Part shown: positions 32,852 through 42,199 of the stretch, piece by piece
Position numbering within the stretch: the stretch's first letter is position 1
Layout of the letters: each line of letters opens with the position of its first letter
DNA from: Hyphomicrobium_A sp039933175
Lineage (GTDB): Bacteria > Pseudomonadota > Alphaproteobacteria > Rhizobiales > Hyphomicrobiaceae
DNA length: 64,000 nucleotides
Assembly: GCA_039933175.1 (NCBI GenBank)
Contig: JBDTOR010000001.1
Coordinates: 1 to 64,000, forward strand
Direction of reading: 5' to 3'
Notes under the pieces: model-generated
What the model was told of the DNA's origin: nothing
The model's database searches: none
Seen by the model: only the letters and a program-made list of their open reading frames with translations
Position numbers and translations under genes: made by a program

Positions 32852-35503
32852 TCAGAAGCGGCGCAACAGGCGCTCGTAGTAGTCGAGCTCCATGGTCGGA
32901 CGCGACGGCTGCGCCAGCCGCTTGCGCAGCTCCTCAAGGATCTCGCGCGCCCGCTGCATGTCGATCTCGTCGGGAACCTTGACGGAATTGCCGGCGTCGG
33001 GCCCCTGGAAGCGTTGCGGGCGGCCGAGAGGATCGCGCTGCTCGCCGTTCTGGCCGACGCGCGAGGCGCCGCCCTCCTGCATCCCCTCCGACATCTTCTG
33101 CGCGCCCTGCCGCATCTGGTCGAGCGCCTCCGACTGATCGCCCAGCGCCGTTTCGGTATCGCCCTTCTCGAGCGCCTGCTGCGCGTTGTCCATGGCATCG
33201 CGGGCCTTGTTGAGCTCGTCGGATTTGGCGCCAAGCTCATCGAGCTCGCGGCGGAGCTTCTCCAGCTCCTCCTTCAGCGCCTGCTGCTGCTGGCTGAGCG
33301 GGCCCTTGCCCTGCTGGCTGCCCTGGCCCTGGCCCTGCTCTCCCTGGCCTTGGCCCTGACCCTTTTGACCGGACTGGCCGCTCTGCCCTTGCTGGCCTGG
33401 CATGCCCTGTCCCTGACGGCCACCTTCTTTGCTCTGCCCCTGCTGGCCGTTCTGGCCAGGCATGGCGCCGCTCGGCTGCGCCGGCTTACGGTTCTCGCGG
33501 AAGGTGTCGTCCATCAGCCGCTGCTGCTGGCCGACGAGGCCGCCGAGTTCGTCGAGCTTCTTCTGCATCTTCTGGCCGCGCTCGCCGGCTTCCTTGGAGA
33601 CTTGGCCCGACTGCAGCCGTTCCAGAAGATCGCGTAGCTGGCTGAGCATCTGCTGCGCCTGGTCGCGCGAGCCGGCCTTCATCATGTCGTCCAGACTCTT
33701 CATCATCTGGTCGAGGTCCTTCTGGCTCAGCTGCTGGTTCTGCTGATCCAAGCCCTCGGGCGGCGACTCGTTCTGCGCGTTCTTGGTCAGCTGCTCGACG
33801 TACTTCGACAGCGCCTCGCGCAAATCCTGCATCAGGTTGTCGATCTCGCTGTCCGGGGCGCCCTTTTCCAGCGCCTCGGCGAGCTTGTCCTGCGCCTGCT
33901 TGAGCGCCTTCTCAGCGTCGGATAGATCACCATCCTCGATGCGCAGCGCCAGCTCCCACATCCCGTCGGTGACCGACTTCATGCCCTGGCGCGTGGCGTC
34001 GCGCTCAAGGCCGCGCAGGGCGGTGCGCAGGCCGAGGTAGATCGATGTACTGTCGATGAAGCCTTCCGGCTCGAGTGTCAGCGCTTCAAGCGCACGCCTG
34101 ACGAGCGGCGCATAACGCGGATCATCCAGCAGCTTGGCGCGCTGCTCGACGACGGCCCTCGCCAGCGGCTTCTCGAACTGCCGTTGCGGCAGGACCAGCT
34201 TCACCGGCTTGGAATGCCCGATGTTGCCGGCGACGTCCTTGGCCTCGAGTGTCAGGATAACTTCACGCCCTGCATAGGGGTGGGGCCCGAAATCGACATA
34301 GGTTTGCCCTTCCTTCTGCGAAGGACGCGGCAGGCGCAACGTGATCTCCGGCGGCTTCTCCAGCGGCGGGCGCGGGCCTTTCAGGACAGGCTGCGCCCAC
34401 GCCTTTTTGGGATCAACCGGCTTCTCGGCGCTGCGATCGCGCTTCACGTCGACGCCCGCCGAGACGACGCCGTAGTCGTCCTCGACCGAGTACGTGAGTT
34501 TCATGGCCCCGCGGCGCGTCCGCTCGGCCGGCTTGGTCATGGCGATAACCGGCGCCTTGTCGGGCTTCACGTAGAACTGCCAGCGCGCCAGTTCCGAGCC
34601 ATTCGCCATCACGCGAATTTCGGCCGATGAGCGCAGCTCGTAGCGGATCTCGGAAATGTCGTGGTTGGGCGCCGACGACTTGCCGGCCTCCGGTTTCTTG
34701 GCTTCGACGTGCTGGCGCTCGCTCGAACCCTCGGCGAAGACATCGAGCGACGGTGCACCCAGACCCTGGCCGCTGGTGCGCACGATCAGCACGCTGCGCT
34801 CCGGCACCTCGACGAGCTTCGGCGTTGCCGCCGCCGCGGCAGGACCTCGGGCGCCGTCAGCCAGCATCAGCGGCGGCTTGCCCGTATAGGACGGTGGCGT
34901 CACCCAGGCATCGAGCCGCGCCTCGGAGAGGGCGATCGCCGAATTGAAACGGAATGCCGACCGCAGGCGGTCTGACGTGCTGTCGCCGACGAGCGCCAGC
35001 AATGCCACGACGCCGAGAACGAGCAGTCCGCGCAGGGCAACCGGATCCTGGCGGTCGGCGCGCGGATGCGGCGGCCCAACCTTTAGACGCGATAGCGTCG
35101 CGGCGAGCCGGGCGCGGTGCGCCTGCCAGATGACCGCGGTGCGCGGATCGTCGGCGTTGGCGGTGATGGTGTCCTCGTACGACGAGGCCGGCCGGTGCGG
35201 CACGCCCGAGACGCGCTCGATGCGGCGCACGGCTTCGTCGTGCGAGGGGAAAGGCGTGCGTACGGCGTGCAGAAGCGCGGCGATGGCAGCGAGGGCGAAC
35301 GCGCCCAGCAGCAGGTAGTGCAGCGGATCCGACAGCATCGGCCACAGACCGGCGAGCGAAACGAGGAGGAACACCCCGGCGAGGCCAAGTATCAGCCATA
35401 TGCGCGGCCACAGGCGTTCGAACAGGAGCGCCCAGCGGCTGGCGCGCACCTTGCGCGCGAACTTGGCGTCGAGGGGAGGTGAGGCGGCCTTCGGCTCCGT
35501 CAT
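32852..35503 (-). CDS. TIGR02302 / DUF4175 family membrane protein
   Basis: An 883-residue protein of the alphaproteobacterial TIGR02302 family, whose function is unknown. Two or three hydrophobic segments lie near residues 35-52, 60-80 and 155-172. A long, probably periplasmic or cytosolic domain follows (aligning with DUF4175). The C-terminal third is Gln/Glu/Gly-rich, with coiled-coil helices and an extended low-complexity tract around 660-730 built from short GQ repeats (GQGMPGQQGQSGQSG). The final 30 residues (DEIDMQRAREILEELRKRLAQPSRPTMELDYYERLLRRF in part) are the conserved end of the family. It lies upstream of lysA only by position; the 84-base gap may hold a promoter. Confidence 0.88.
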   Translation of the reverse strand: MTEPKAASPPLDAKFARKVRASRWALLFERLWPRIWLILGLAGVFLLVSLAGLWPMLSDPLHYLLLGAFALAAIAALLHAVRTPFPSHDEAVRRIERVSGVPHRPASSYEDTITANADDPRTAVIWQAHRARLAATLSRLKVGPPHPRADRQDPVALRGLLVLGVVALLALVGDSTSDRLRSAFRFNSAIALSEARLDAWVTPPSYTGKPPLMLADGARGPAAAAATPKLVEVPERSVLIVRTSGQGLGAPSLDVFAEGSSERQHVEAKKPEAGKSSAPNHDISEIRYELRSSAEIRVMANGSELARWQFYVKPDKAPVIAMTKPAERTRRGAMKLTYSVEDDYGVVSAGVDVKRDRSAEKPVDPKKAWAQPVLKGPRPPLEKPPEITLRLPRPSQKEGQTYVDFGPHPYAGREVILTLEAKDVAGNIGHSKPVKLVLPQRQFEKPLARAVVEQRAKLLDDPRYAPLVRRALEALTLEPEGFIDSTSIYLGLRTALRGLERDATRQGMKSVTDGMWELALRIEDGDLSDAEKALKQAQDKLAEALEKGAPDSEIDNLMQDLREALSKYVEQLTKNAQNESPPEGLDQQNQQLSQKDLDQMMKSLDDMMKAGSRDQAQQMLSQLRDLLERLQSGQVSKEAGERGQKMQKKLDELGGLVGQQQRLMDDTFRENRKPAQPSGAMPGQNGQQGQSKEGGRQGQGMPGQQGQSGQSGQKGQGQGQGEQGQGQGSQQGKGPLSQQQQALKEELEKLRRELDELGAKSDELNKARDAMDNAQQALEKGDTETALGDQSEALDQMRQGAQKMSEGMQEGGASRVGQNGEQRDPLGRPQRFQGPDAGNSVKVPDEIDMQRAREILEELRKRLAQPSRPTMELDYYERLLRRF

Positions 35504-35587
35504 CGTAGGACGATAGCTGGAACATTAAGGCGGGCAAAGCGGCGCGGCCGCGCACCCGGATTAAAATTTGGTCATTTAGTCGGGAAT

Positions 35588-36862
35588 TCAGCCCTTAGCG
35601 AGCCAGCTGGGGATGCGGTCGAGGGCGATGATGGCGTCGGTGCCGACGCGCGGACGCACGACGGCGTAGTCGGCGCCGTTCACCAGCACCTCGGGAATTA
35701 ATGGCCGCGTATTGTAGCTCGACGACATCACCGCGCCGTAAGCGCCCGCGGTCATCACGGCGATGAGGTCCTCGGCCTGTAATGGCGGCAAGCTTCGGTC
35801 GAGCGCCAGATAATCGCCGGTCTCGCACACCGGCCCGACGATATCCTGCACGATGGGCGGCATCGCCGACTTGGCTTCCTGGACCGGCCAGATCTCGTGC
35901 TGCGCTTCGTACAGGGTTGGGCGGATGAGATCGTTCATCGCCGCATCGACGACGGTGAACGTCTTGTCGACGCCCTCCTTGCCGTAGAGGACGCGCGTGA
36001 CGAGCACGCCGGCGTTGCCAACGATGACGCGCCCCGGCTCCATGACGATCTTGAGGCCGAGATCGCCCAGCTGCTCCTTGACGATCTCGGCGTACGCCGA
36101 AGGCGGCGGCGCCATCTCGCCGTCCGACATATACGGCACGCCGAGGCCGCCGCCGATGTCGAGGTGCACGAGCTTATGGCCATCGGCGATCAGCTCCTCG
36201 GCGAGCTTGCGCATCAACCGGAAAGCGTTGCGGAACGGCTCCAGATCGGTGATCTGGCTGCCGATGTGCATATGGATGCCGGCGACTGCGATACCCGGCA
36301 GCTTGCGGGCTTCGGCGTAAAGAGAGCGCGCCTGGCCGTAGGGAATGCCGAACTTGTTCTCCGCCTTGCCGGTGGAGATCTTGGCGTGCGTCTTGGCGTC
36401 GACGTCCGGGTTGACGCGCAGTGCCACATGCGCCGTGTGTCCCAGGCCTTCCGCCACCTCGCTCAGCGCGCGCAGCTCCGGCTCGCCCTCGACGTTGAAG
36501 CCGAGGATGCCCTGCTCCAGTGCGTAGGCCATCTCCTCGCGCGTCTTACCGACGCCTGCGAAGATGATCTTGTTGGCGGGTACGCCGGCAGCGAGCGCGC
36601 GGCGCAACTCGCCCTCGGAGACCACGTCCATGCCGGCGCCAAGCTTTGCCAGCGTCGCTAGCACCGCCTGGTTGGAGTTCGATTTGACCGCAAAGCAGAT
36701 GAGCGCGTCCTGGCCGGCGAAGGCCTCAGTCAGCACGCGGTAGTGCCGCTGCAGCGTCGCGGTGGAATAGCAATAGAACGGCGTTCCCACTTCGGCAGCG
36801 AGTCGCGCGAGCGAGACATCCTCGGCGTGGAGCACGCCGTCCTTGTAATGGAAGTGATGCAT
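35588..36862 (-). CDS. lysA: Diaminopimelate decarboxylase
   Basis: PLP enzyme of 424 residues that converts meso-diaminopimelate to L-lysine, the last step of lysine synthesis. The PLP lysine lies in ICFAVKSNSN near residue 60. HIGSQI and the glycine-rich phosphate-binding DIGGGLG follow, and the C-terminal CETGDYLA carries a catalytic Cys-Glu. Length and motifs match the bacterial family. It is preceded by the small lipoprotein gene and argH on the same strand, the usual order in Hyphomicrobiales. Upstream gap is only 27 bases, so argH, lptM-like and lysA are probably one operon. Confidence 0.96.
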   Translation of the reverse strand: MHHFHYKDGVLHAEDVSLARLAAEVGTPFYCYSTATLQRHYRVLTEAFAGQDALICFAVKSNSNQAVLATLAKLGAGMDVVSEGELRRALAAGVPANKIIFAGVGKTREEMAYALEQGILGFNVEGEPELRALSEVAEGLGHTAHVALRVNPDVDAKTHAKISTGKAENKFGIPYGQARSLYAEARKLPGIAVAGIHMHIGSQITDLEPFRNAFRLMRKLAEELIADGHKLVHLDIGGGLGVPYMSDGEMAPPPSAYAEIVKEQLGDLGLKIVMEPGRVIVGNAGVLVTRVLYGKEGVDKTFTVVDAAMNDLIRPTLYEAQHEIWPVQEAKSAMPPIVQDIVGPVCETGDYLALDRSLPPLQAEDLIAVMTAGAYGAVMSSSYNTRPLIPEVLVNGADYAVVRPRVGTDAIIALDRIPSWLAKG

Positions 36863-36889
36863 GGCGGGCTTTGTAGCGCCCGATTCGCT

Positions 36890-37111
36890 TTAACGCAGCA
36901 GCGGATCGAGAATGAAGCCGTCATGCGGCTTGGGCGGGGCGGCGCTTTCGGGCTGGGTGCCGGCGGCTTCGGCCGACTTGGCGGTGCCGGCGGCCTTGGC
37001 TGACGGCGGCGGATCGAGCGAGCCGCGGACGCCGCAGGCGCCGAGCCCAAGGCACAGCCCGGCGGCCACAAGCGCGGCAATTGTCGCCTTCGGTGTCACC
37101 GTTACGCGCAT
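36890..37111 (-). CDS. LptM-like small lipoprotein
   Basis: About 73 residues. A signal peptide ends in a lipobox LGAC followed immediately by GVRGSLDPPP, the CGxxGxLxxP signature of LptM/YifL-type lipoproteins. In Enterobacteria LptM helps maturation of the LPS transporter LptD. The rest is Ala/Pro/Lys-rich and disordered. The position between argH and lysA is conserved in many proteobacteria. The ATG at 37111 gives a normal signal peptide; a start at 37129 would add six unlikely residues. Confidence 0.85.
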   Translation of the reverse strand: MRVTVTPKATIAALVAAGLCLGLGACGVRGSLDPPPSAKAAGTAKSAEAAGTQPESAAPPKPHDGFILDPLLR

Positions 37112-37203
37112 ATCCCCGACCGATCCCACTGGCTAAACAGCCGAAATAGCAGGGCACTCCACCGCTGAGGCGGAACTTGGGCGCCCGACCGTAGCTCCCA
37201 GTT

Positions 37204-38613
37204 CTAGCCCCTCGGTGGGGCCTTTTCCAACCGCTTCCGCCAGGCGGCAGCCATTTTGGCCACGTTCTGTGGCGCGGTTCCCCCATGGCTGACACGGCTA
37301 GCGACCGAGTTCTGGGGGCTCAAAACCGAGAAAACGTCGCCGGTTATGCGTGGCTCGGCTGCCTGCATGTCCGCCAGCGACAACTTATCCAACGGTAGAT
37401 TCTTGGCCTCCGCCGCGGCGACAATGCGCCCAGTGACGTGGTGGGCATCCCGGAATGGCATCTTCAGCACCCGCACCAGCCAGTCGGCGAGGTCGGTCGC
37501 CGTCGAATAGCCCCCGCCAGCAGCGGCGAGCAGCACCTTCTCCTGCGGCTGCATGTCGTCGACCATCCCGGTCGTCGCGGCGATGGCCAGCGCAAGGCTG
37601 TCGAAGGCGTCGAAGGCGACCTCCTTGTCCTCCTGCATATCCTTCGAATAGGCGAGCGGCAGCCCCTTCATGACGATGAGTAGGCTCTGGAAGGCCCCGG
37701 CGATGCGTCCGACCTTGGCGCGCGTTAGTTCGGCGGCATCGGGGTTGCGCTTCTGCGGCATGATCGAGGAGCCGGTGGTGAACTTGTCCGACAGCTTGAT
37801 GAAGCCGAACTGCGGTGTCGACCACAGCACGACCTCCTCGGCGAAGCGCGACAGATGCACGGCGCAGATCGATGCCGCGGCCAGCGTCTCGAGCACGAAG
37901 TCGCGGTCGGAGACGGCGTCGAGCGAGTTGTCGGTCGGCTTGTCGAAGCCGAGGGCCTTGGCGGTCGCGTGCCTGTCGATGGGGAACGACGTGCCCGCCA
38001 GCGCCGCCGAGCCGAGCGGACACTCGTTCAGCCGCGTGCGCGCGTCCGCCAGCCGTCCGCGGTCGCGGCCGATCATCTCGACATAGGCGAGCAGATGATG
38101 GCCGAAGGTGACGGGCTGGGCTGGCTGCAGATGCGTGAAACCCGGCATGACTGTCGCGGCGTGCGCCTCGGCCTTGCGGACGAGCGCCAGTTGCAGGCCC
38201 GCCAGCGCGTCGTCGAGCCCGTCGAGCCGCTCGCGCACGTACAGCCGGAAGTCGGTTGCCACCTGGTCGTTGCGCGAGCGCGCCGTGTGCAAGCGCCCGG
38301 CCGGCGTGCCGATTACCTCCTTGAGGCGGCTTTCGACGTTCATGTGCACGTCCTCGAGGGCGCGCGAGAACACCATCTTGCCGCTCTCGATCTCGGCCGC
38401 TACCTGATCGAGACCCTTGATGATCGCCTTGGCGTCCTCCGGGGCGATGATGCCCGCGTCGGCCAGCATGGCAGCGTGCGCCTTAGAGGCGCGGATGTCC
38501 TGTGGGGCCAAACGCTTGTCGAAGCCGATGGAGGCGTTTATCTCCTCCATGATCTCCGCGGGCGAGGCCGAGAAGCGCCCGCCCCACATGCTATTAGCAG
38601 GCTTGTCCGTCAC
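37204..38613 (-). CDS. argH: Argininosuccinate lyase
   Basis: A 469-residue enzyme of the fumarase/aspartase superfamily that splits argininosuccinate to arginine and fumarate, the final step of arginine synthesis. It begins with MWGGRF (after TDKPANS) and carries the signature GSSIMPQKRNPD near residue 285, with the catalytic Ser in this loop. HTARSRNDQ and TFGHHLLAY are further conserved stretches. First gene of the argH-lipoprotein-lysA group, divergent from tlpA across a 53-base gap. Confidence 0.97.
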   Translation of the reverse strand: MTDKPANSMWGGRFSASPAEIMEEINASIGFDKRLAPQDIRASKAHAAMLADAGIIAPEDAKAIIKGLDQVAAEIESGKMVFSRALEDVHMNVESRLKEVIGTPAGRLHTARSRNDQVATDFRLYVRERLDGLDDALAGLQLALVRKAEAHAATVMPGFTHLQPAQPVTFGHHLLAYVEMIGRDRGRLADARTRLNECPLGSAALAGTSFPIDRHATAKALGFDKPTDNSLDAVSDRDFVLETLAAASICAVHLSRFAEEVVLWSTPQFGFIKLSDKFTTGSSIMPQKRNPDAAELTRAKVGRIAGAFQSLLIVMKGLPLAYSKDMQEDKEVAFDAFDSLALAIAATTGMVDDMQPQEKVLLAAAGGGYSTATDLADWLVRVLKMPFRDAHHVTGRIVAAAEAKNLPLDKLSLADMQAAEPRITGDVFSVLSPQNSVASRVSHGGTAPQNVAKMAAAWRKRLEKAPPRG

Positions 38614-38666
38614 GGCTTGGGTGCTCCGTCAGGGGCCGGTCGATTTGGTTCGGCGAAAGTAGGCAC

Positions 38667-39320
38667 ATGAGCAATCAGCGGCCGGTAGAAAAGCAGAACC
38701 GCCCGACGGCTTGGTATGCGTGGTTTGCCGCCATATCAGCGCTGGCAGCGTTCGCGGCGGTATACGTCACGTTGGGCCAACATGACAATCAAACGGTGGG
38801 TACGCCGTCGGCCGAAGCGCCGGCTGCAACCATTAAGCCGAGCGGCAACCCGCTGGCTACCGGCGCCATGACCACGTTCGTCTTCAAGCCGCAGCCTGCG
38901 CCGCTCCCTGATCTCCAATTTGTTAACGGCAGCGGAAATCAGGTCAGCTTCGCCAGCTTCCACGGCAAGGTCGTGCTGCTCAACGTGTGGGCCACATGGT
39001 GCGCACCCTGCCGCGAGGAGATGCCGGCGCTCGATAAGCTGCAGGCGGCGCTCGGGTCCGACAAGTTCGAGGTCGTGGCGCTGGCGGTCGACAAGTCCGG
39101 CGTCGAAGGGGCGAAGAAGTTCCTGGCCGACATCAAGGCCGAGAAGCTGGAGCCTTATGCAGACCCGACGGCCAAGGAAGGCACGCGGCTGAAGGTTATC
39201 GGCATGCCGACGACGATCCTCATCGACCGCGAGGGCCGGGAGATCGGCCGGCTCATCGGCCCGGCGCACTGGGACAGCCCCGAAGCCAAGCGGCTGATCG
39301 AGGCTCAGTTGCAGAATTAG
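38667..39320 (+). CDS. tlpA: TlpA-family thiol:disulfide reductase
   Basis: Membrane-anchored periplasmic thioredoxin of 217 residues. One N-terminal membrane span (about 12-30) is followed by a linker and a thioredoxin fold with active site WCAPC near residues 111-115, preceded by NVWAT. The cis-proline loop GMPTT is near 176. TlpA proteins supply reducing power outside the membrane, for example to the copper centre of cytochrome oxidase. The pairing with argH, divergently transcribed, is the usual context in Rhizobiales. The stop overlaps the stop of the next, convergent gene. Confidence 0.9.
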   Translation: MSNQRPVEKQNRPTAWYAWFAAISALAAFAAVYVTLGQHDNQTVGTPSAEAPAATIKPSGNPLATGAMTTFVFKPQPAPLPDLQFVNGSGNQVSFASFHGKVVLLNVWATWCAPCREEMPALDKLQAALGSDKFEVVALAVDKSGVEGAKKFLADIKAEKLEPYADPTAKEGTRLKVIGMPTTILIDREGREIGRLIGPAHWDSPEAKRLIEAQLQN

Positions 39321-39829
39321 AAGATCAGGTGCGAAGCGAGTGCGATGGCAGCGACCGCGAGGGCGCCGAAGAACAGCATCTCGTTGCGGCGCGCGGCCAG
39401 CTCGGCGCGCTCGACTTGCGTCTGCAGCGCACCCAACTCGGCGAGCTTGCGGTCGATGGGCGCGAACGACTTGTAGGTCAGCCCGACGAAGCTGCCCTTG
39501 TCACCCTCGATGGAGTCTAGGCGCGTCTTGATATCCTTGCAGGAGCGCTGCAGGTCGGTGATCTTGTAGTCGCGCGAATTCTTGAGGGTCTCTTCGAATG
39601 CCTGGAAGCGCCGCGTGCGGTTGGCCTCCTCGGTCATGTCGGTGATGGTCTGGCGCGATTTCTCCAGCTCTCGCTCGAGCCGCGCTATGGTTCCGTTGAT
39701 GCGTTCGAATTGCACCGCCGCCTCGGCGACGAAGCCATCGCGACCCACCCATTTGCCCGCGGCTGAAGAGGCCACCGAGATCACCTTTTCGCCTTGCAGC
39801 ACGACGCAACCCCTACCAACGCCACTCAC
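39317..39829 (-). CDS. Coiled-coil protein with C-terminal membrane anchor
   Basis: A 170-residue protein with no signal peptide. The middle (about 40-110) is charged and helical (ERINGTIARLERELEKSRQTITDMTEEANRTRRF) and should form a coiled coil. The last 18 residues are hydrophobic (MLFFGALAVAAIALASHLIF in part), so it looks tail-anchored in the inner membrane. Its stop codon overlaps that of tlpA by three bases. The function is unknown; a scaffold or tether would fit the layout, but this is inference. Later start codons are possible. Confidence 0.6.
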   Translation of the reverse strand: MSGVGRGCVVLQGEKVISVASSAAGKWVGRDGFVAEAAVQFERINGTIARLERELEKSRQTITDMTEEANRTRRFQAFEETLKNSRDYKITDLQRSCKDIKTRLDSIEGDKGSFVGLTYKSFAPIDRKLAELGALQTQVERAELAARRNEMLFFGALAVAAIALASHLIF

Positions 39830-39980
39830 CCCCGAAACTTTCGCGAGTATGGCGAATGGGGTTTAACGCGACGTATCCAATTGACGCGCCCGACAGAAGA
39901 AATCGTTCGCATTGACAGTATTTTGCGCCCGCGCGACAAGGCGGGCAGTTAGCCGCAAAATGAAGAAAACGGGGAGCCCG

Positions 39981-40838
39981 ATGTCTCAGAACATGAACAC
40001 CGCCGAGTTGCAGAGCGCGATCGAGGCGGTGTGGGAAGAGCGGCAGGGCATTTCGGCCGGCACCACCGGCGTCGTCCGCGACACGGTGGAGAAGACGCTT
40101 GACCTGTTGGACAAGGGCGAGGTGCGGGTCGCCGAGAAGGGCCCGGAAGGCTGGACCGTCAATCAGTGGCTCAAGAAGGCCGTGCTGCTGTCGTTCCGCC
40201 TGAACGACATGGTGCCGATCTCCGGCGCCCCGGGCGGGGCCACCTGGTGGGACAAGGTGCCCTCCAAGTTCGACGGCATGACCCCCGATGATTTCCGCCG
40301 CGCCGGTTTCCGCGCCGTCCCGGGCTGCATCGTCCGCCGCTCCGCCTACATTGCGCCCGGCGTCGTGCTGCTGCCCGCGTTCGTGAACCTCGGCGCCTAT
40401 GTCGACGAGGGCACCATGGTCGATACCTGGGCCACGGTCGGCTCGTGCGCTCAGATCGGCAAGAACTGCCACATCTCCGGCGGCGCCGGCATCGGCGGCG
40501 TTCTGGAGCCGCTCCAGGCCGGCCCGGTCATCATCGAAGACAACTGCTTCATTGGTGCCCGCGCGGAAGTCGCCGAGGGCGTGCTGGTCGGCGAGGGCTC
40601 GGTGCTGTCGATGGGCGTCTATCTCGGCGCCTCGACGACCATCATCAATCGCACCACGGGCGAGAAGTTCTTCGGCAAGGTGCCGCCTTACTCGGTCGTG
40701 GTATCCGGCACGATGCCGGCCAAGAAGCCGCTGCCCGATGGCTCGCCAGGCCCCAATCTCTATTGCGCCGTCATCGTCAAGCAGGTCGACGCGCAGACGC
40801 GCTCCAAGACCTCGATCAACGAGCTGCTACGCGACTAG
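39981..40838 (+). CDS. dapD: 2,3,4,5-tetrahydropyridine-2,6-dicarboxylate N-succinyltransferase
   Basis: A 285-residue left-handed beta-helix acyltransferase that adds succinyl-CoA to tetrahydrodipicolinate in the succinylase branch of diaminopimelate/lysine synthesis. Conserved stretches include RLNDM, VPGCIVRR, PAFVNLGAYVDEG and ISGGAGIGGVLEPLQA. The frame extends upstream, but the ATG at 39981 follows GGGGAG and gives the family's normal length. dapE lies 1.8 kb downstream on the same strand, with two membrane-protein genes and a convergent gene between. Confidence 0.97.
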   Translation: MSQNMNTAELQSAIEAVWEERQGISAGTTGVVRDTVEKTLDLLDKGEVRVAEKGPEGWTVNQWLKKAVLLSFRLNDMVPISGAPGGATWWDKVPSKFDGMTPDDFRRAGFRAVPGCIVRRSAYIAPGVVLLPAFVNLGAYVDEGTMVDTWATVGSCAQIGKNCHISGGAGIGGVLEPLQAGPVIIEDNCFIGARAEVAEGVLVGEGSVLSMGVYLGASTTIINRTTGEKFFGKVPPYSVVVSGTMPAKKPLPDGSPGPNLYCAVIVKQVDAQTRSKTSINELLRD

Positions 40839-41224
40839 GGCCTGTTTGACTGCTCCTTCGCTGCAGCCTCACTGGATTTGAACTCGACCTGATACTGGGC
40901 GTTAGCTGTCAGCGTAACGAAATTGTCCTCGGGGCGCAGGCGCAAGTTGTTGCTTTGAATGTTGAGGCTGGAAAGCTTGCAACTTGACGCCAGCGTGGCG
41001 AGAATGGCGGCGCATTCCTTGGCGCCGATCTCATAGAGCTGTCTGCGTCCGTTTTCCATAACGTTCCGTTGGTCGTCGAGATCGTCGGATTTGAGCGGCA
41101 CCCGGAGGGTGAATTGCACGCCCACGGCCGTGGGACGCTGTAGATAGTTTGGCGTCTGGGCCGCGGCTGGCGGCGTCGGTACCGCGAGGGCAAACGTCAT
41201 CAGACCTGCCAGGATCGCGCGCAT
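40835..41224 (-). CDS. Small secreted protein, unknown
   Basis: A 129-residue protein with a signal peptide (LAGLMTFALAVPTPPAAAQ). The mature part (QFTLRVPLKSDDLDDQRNVMENGRRQLYEI, with two cysteines) may form a compact alpha/beta domain. I do not recognise it. GGAGC lies six bases before the ATG at 41224; the longer frame upstream to 41419 overlaps the neighbouring gene's promoter region and is unlikely. Stop overlaps the dapD stop. Confidence 0.62.
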   Translation of the reverse strand: MRAILAGLMTFALAVPTPPAAAQTPNYLQRPTAVGVQFTLRVPLKSDDLDDQRNVMENGRRQLYEIGAKECAAILATLASSCKLSSLNIQSNNLRLRPEDNFVTLTANAQYQVEFKSSEAAAKEQSNRP

Positions 41225-41428
41225 TAATTGCTCCAGGTTCGAGGTTGCCGAGATTGGCCCGGGCCGGCGAGAAATTTCCCTCACCCTCGCCGGAGCCACA
41301 ACAAAAAATTGAAACGCCTCCTGACAGAATACTAATTTAGGAATTGTGCGTGCCGCATGCTTGATGATCGGACGCGTTTTGGGGTTTAGATGCGCTTGGC
41401 GGCTCCAACCGTCGACCATAGGCTGGGT

Positions 41429-42190
41429 ATGAATAACTACCGCAACCTCGCCAGCCAGAAGATCGCCGAGACGCTGACGACACTGGCGTCGCGCATCGGC
41501 GAGCGCTTTCCGGGCTCGGGATTGCTTGGGGTGTGTCGCGAGCTGATCGCCATGGCGGAACAGACCTCAGACCGCGCCGAAAAGATCGCCCGCCCCAATA
41601 TCCCGCTGATCATGGGCGTGTGGCTGCTGCTGCTGCTCGCTGCCAGCACCATCGTTTGGCTCCTCAGCAAGGCAACCCGGCTAGAAGCCTCCACCGAACT
41701 GACCAACGTCATGCAGGGTGTCGATGCCGGCGTTAGCCTGCTCATCGTGCTGGGCGGCGCGGCCTTCTATCTATCAAGCCTCGAAAGCCGCTGGCGCCGC
41801 CGGGCGGTTCTCAAGGCGCTGCATGAATTCCGCTCCGTCGCCCACGTCATCGACATGCACCAGCTGACCAAGGATCCGAGCGCACTCGGCGGCCCACGCA
41901 CCAGCTCGTCGCCGGACCGCGAGATGACGCGCTTCGAACTCGTGCGCTACCTCAGCTACTGTTCGGAAATGCTGTCGCTGGCCAGCAAGTCCGCGGCCGT
42001 CTACGCCGAGAAGATCGATGACCCCGCAGTGGTCGATGCGGTTGGCGACATCGAGCGGCTGACGACCAATCTCAGCCAGAAGATCTGGCAGAAGATCACG
42101 CTGGTCGAAACCGAGATCGAGGATGTGCGCGGCGCCAAGGCGATGTCCGCCGGCGAGCTCACGTTCGCGCAGCACATAAAAAGCGACTAG
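41429..42190 (+). CDS. Hypothetical two-span membrane protein
   Basis: About 253 residues with two hydrophobic segments (IPLIMGVWLLLLLAASTIVWLL near 55-77 and a second near 95-117), flanked by soluble helical regions. The C-terminal half is charged and helical with little to name. It ends nine bases before the DUF805 gene, and the three genes to dapE are tightly packed, so they are likely one operon. No family recognised. The start at 41429 sits behind AGG; a longer frame opens at 41390. Confidence 0.6.
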   Translation: MNNYRNLASQKIAETLTTLASRIGERFPGSGLLGVCRELIAMAEQTSDRAEKIARPNIPLIMGVWLLLLLAASTIVWLLSKATRLEASTELTNVMQGVDAGVSLLIVLGGAAFYLSSLESRWRRRAVLKALHEFRSVAHVIDMHQLTKDPSALGGPRTSSSPDREMTRFELVRYLSYCSEMLSLASKSAAVYAEKIDDPAVVDAVGDIERLTTNLSQKIWQKITLVETEIEDVRGAKAMSAGELTFAQHIKSD

Positions 42191-42199
42191 GGCTGCACG

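Noticed and set aside
39830..39980. Lysine-type riboswitch before dapD
   Set aside because: The gap is too short and shows none of the conserved stems; lysine riboswitches are not usual in this group.
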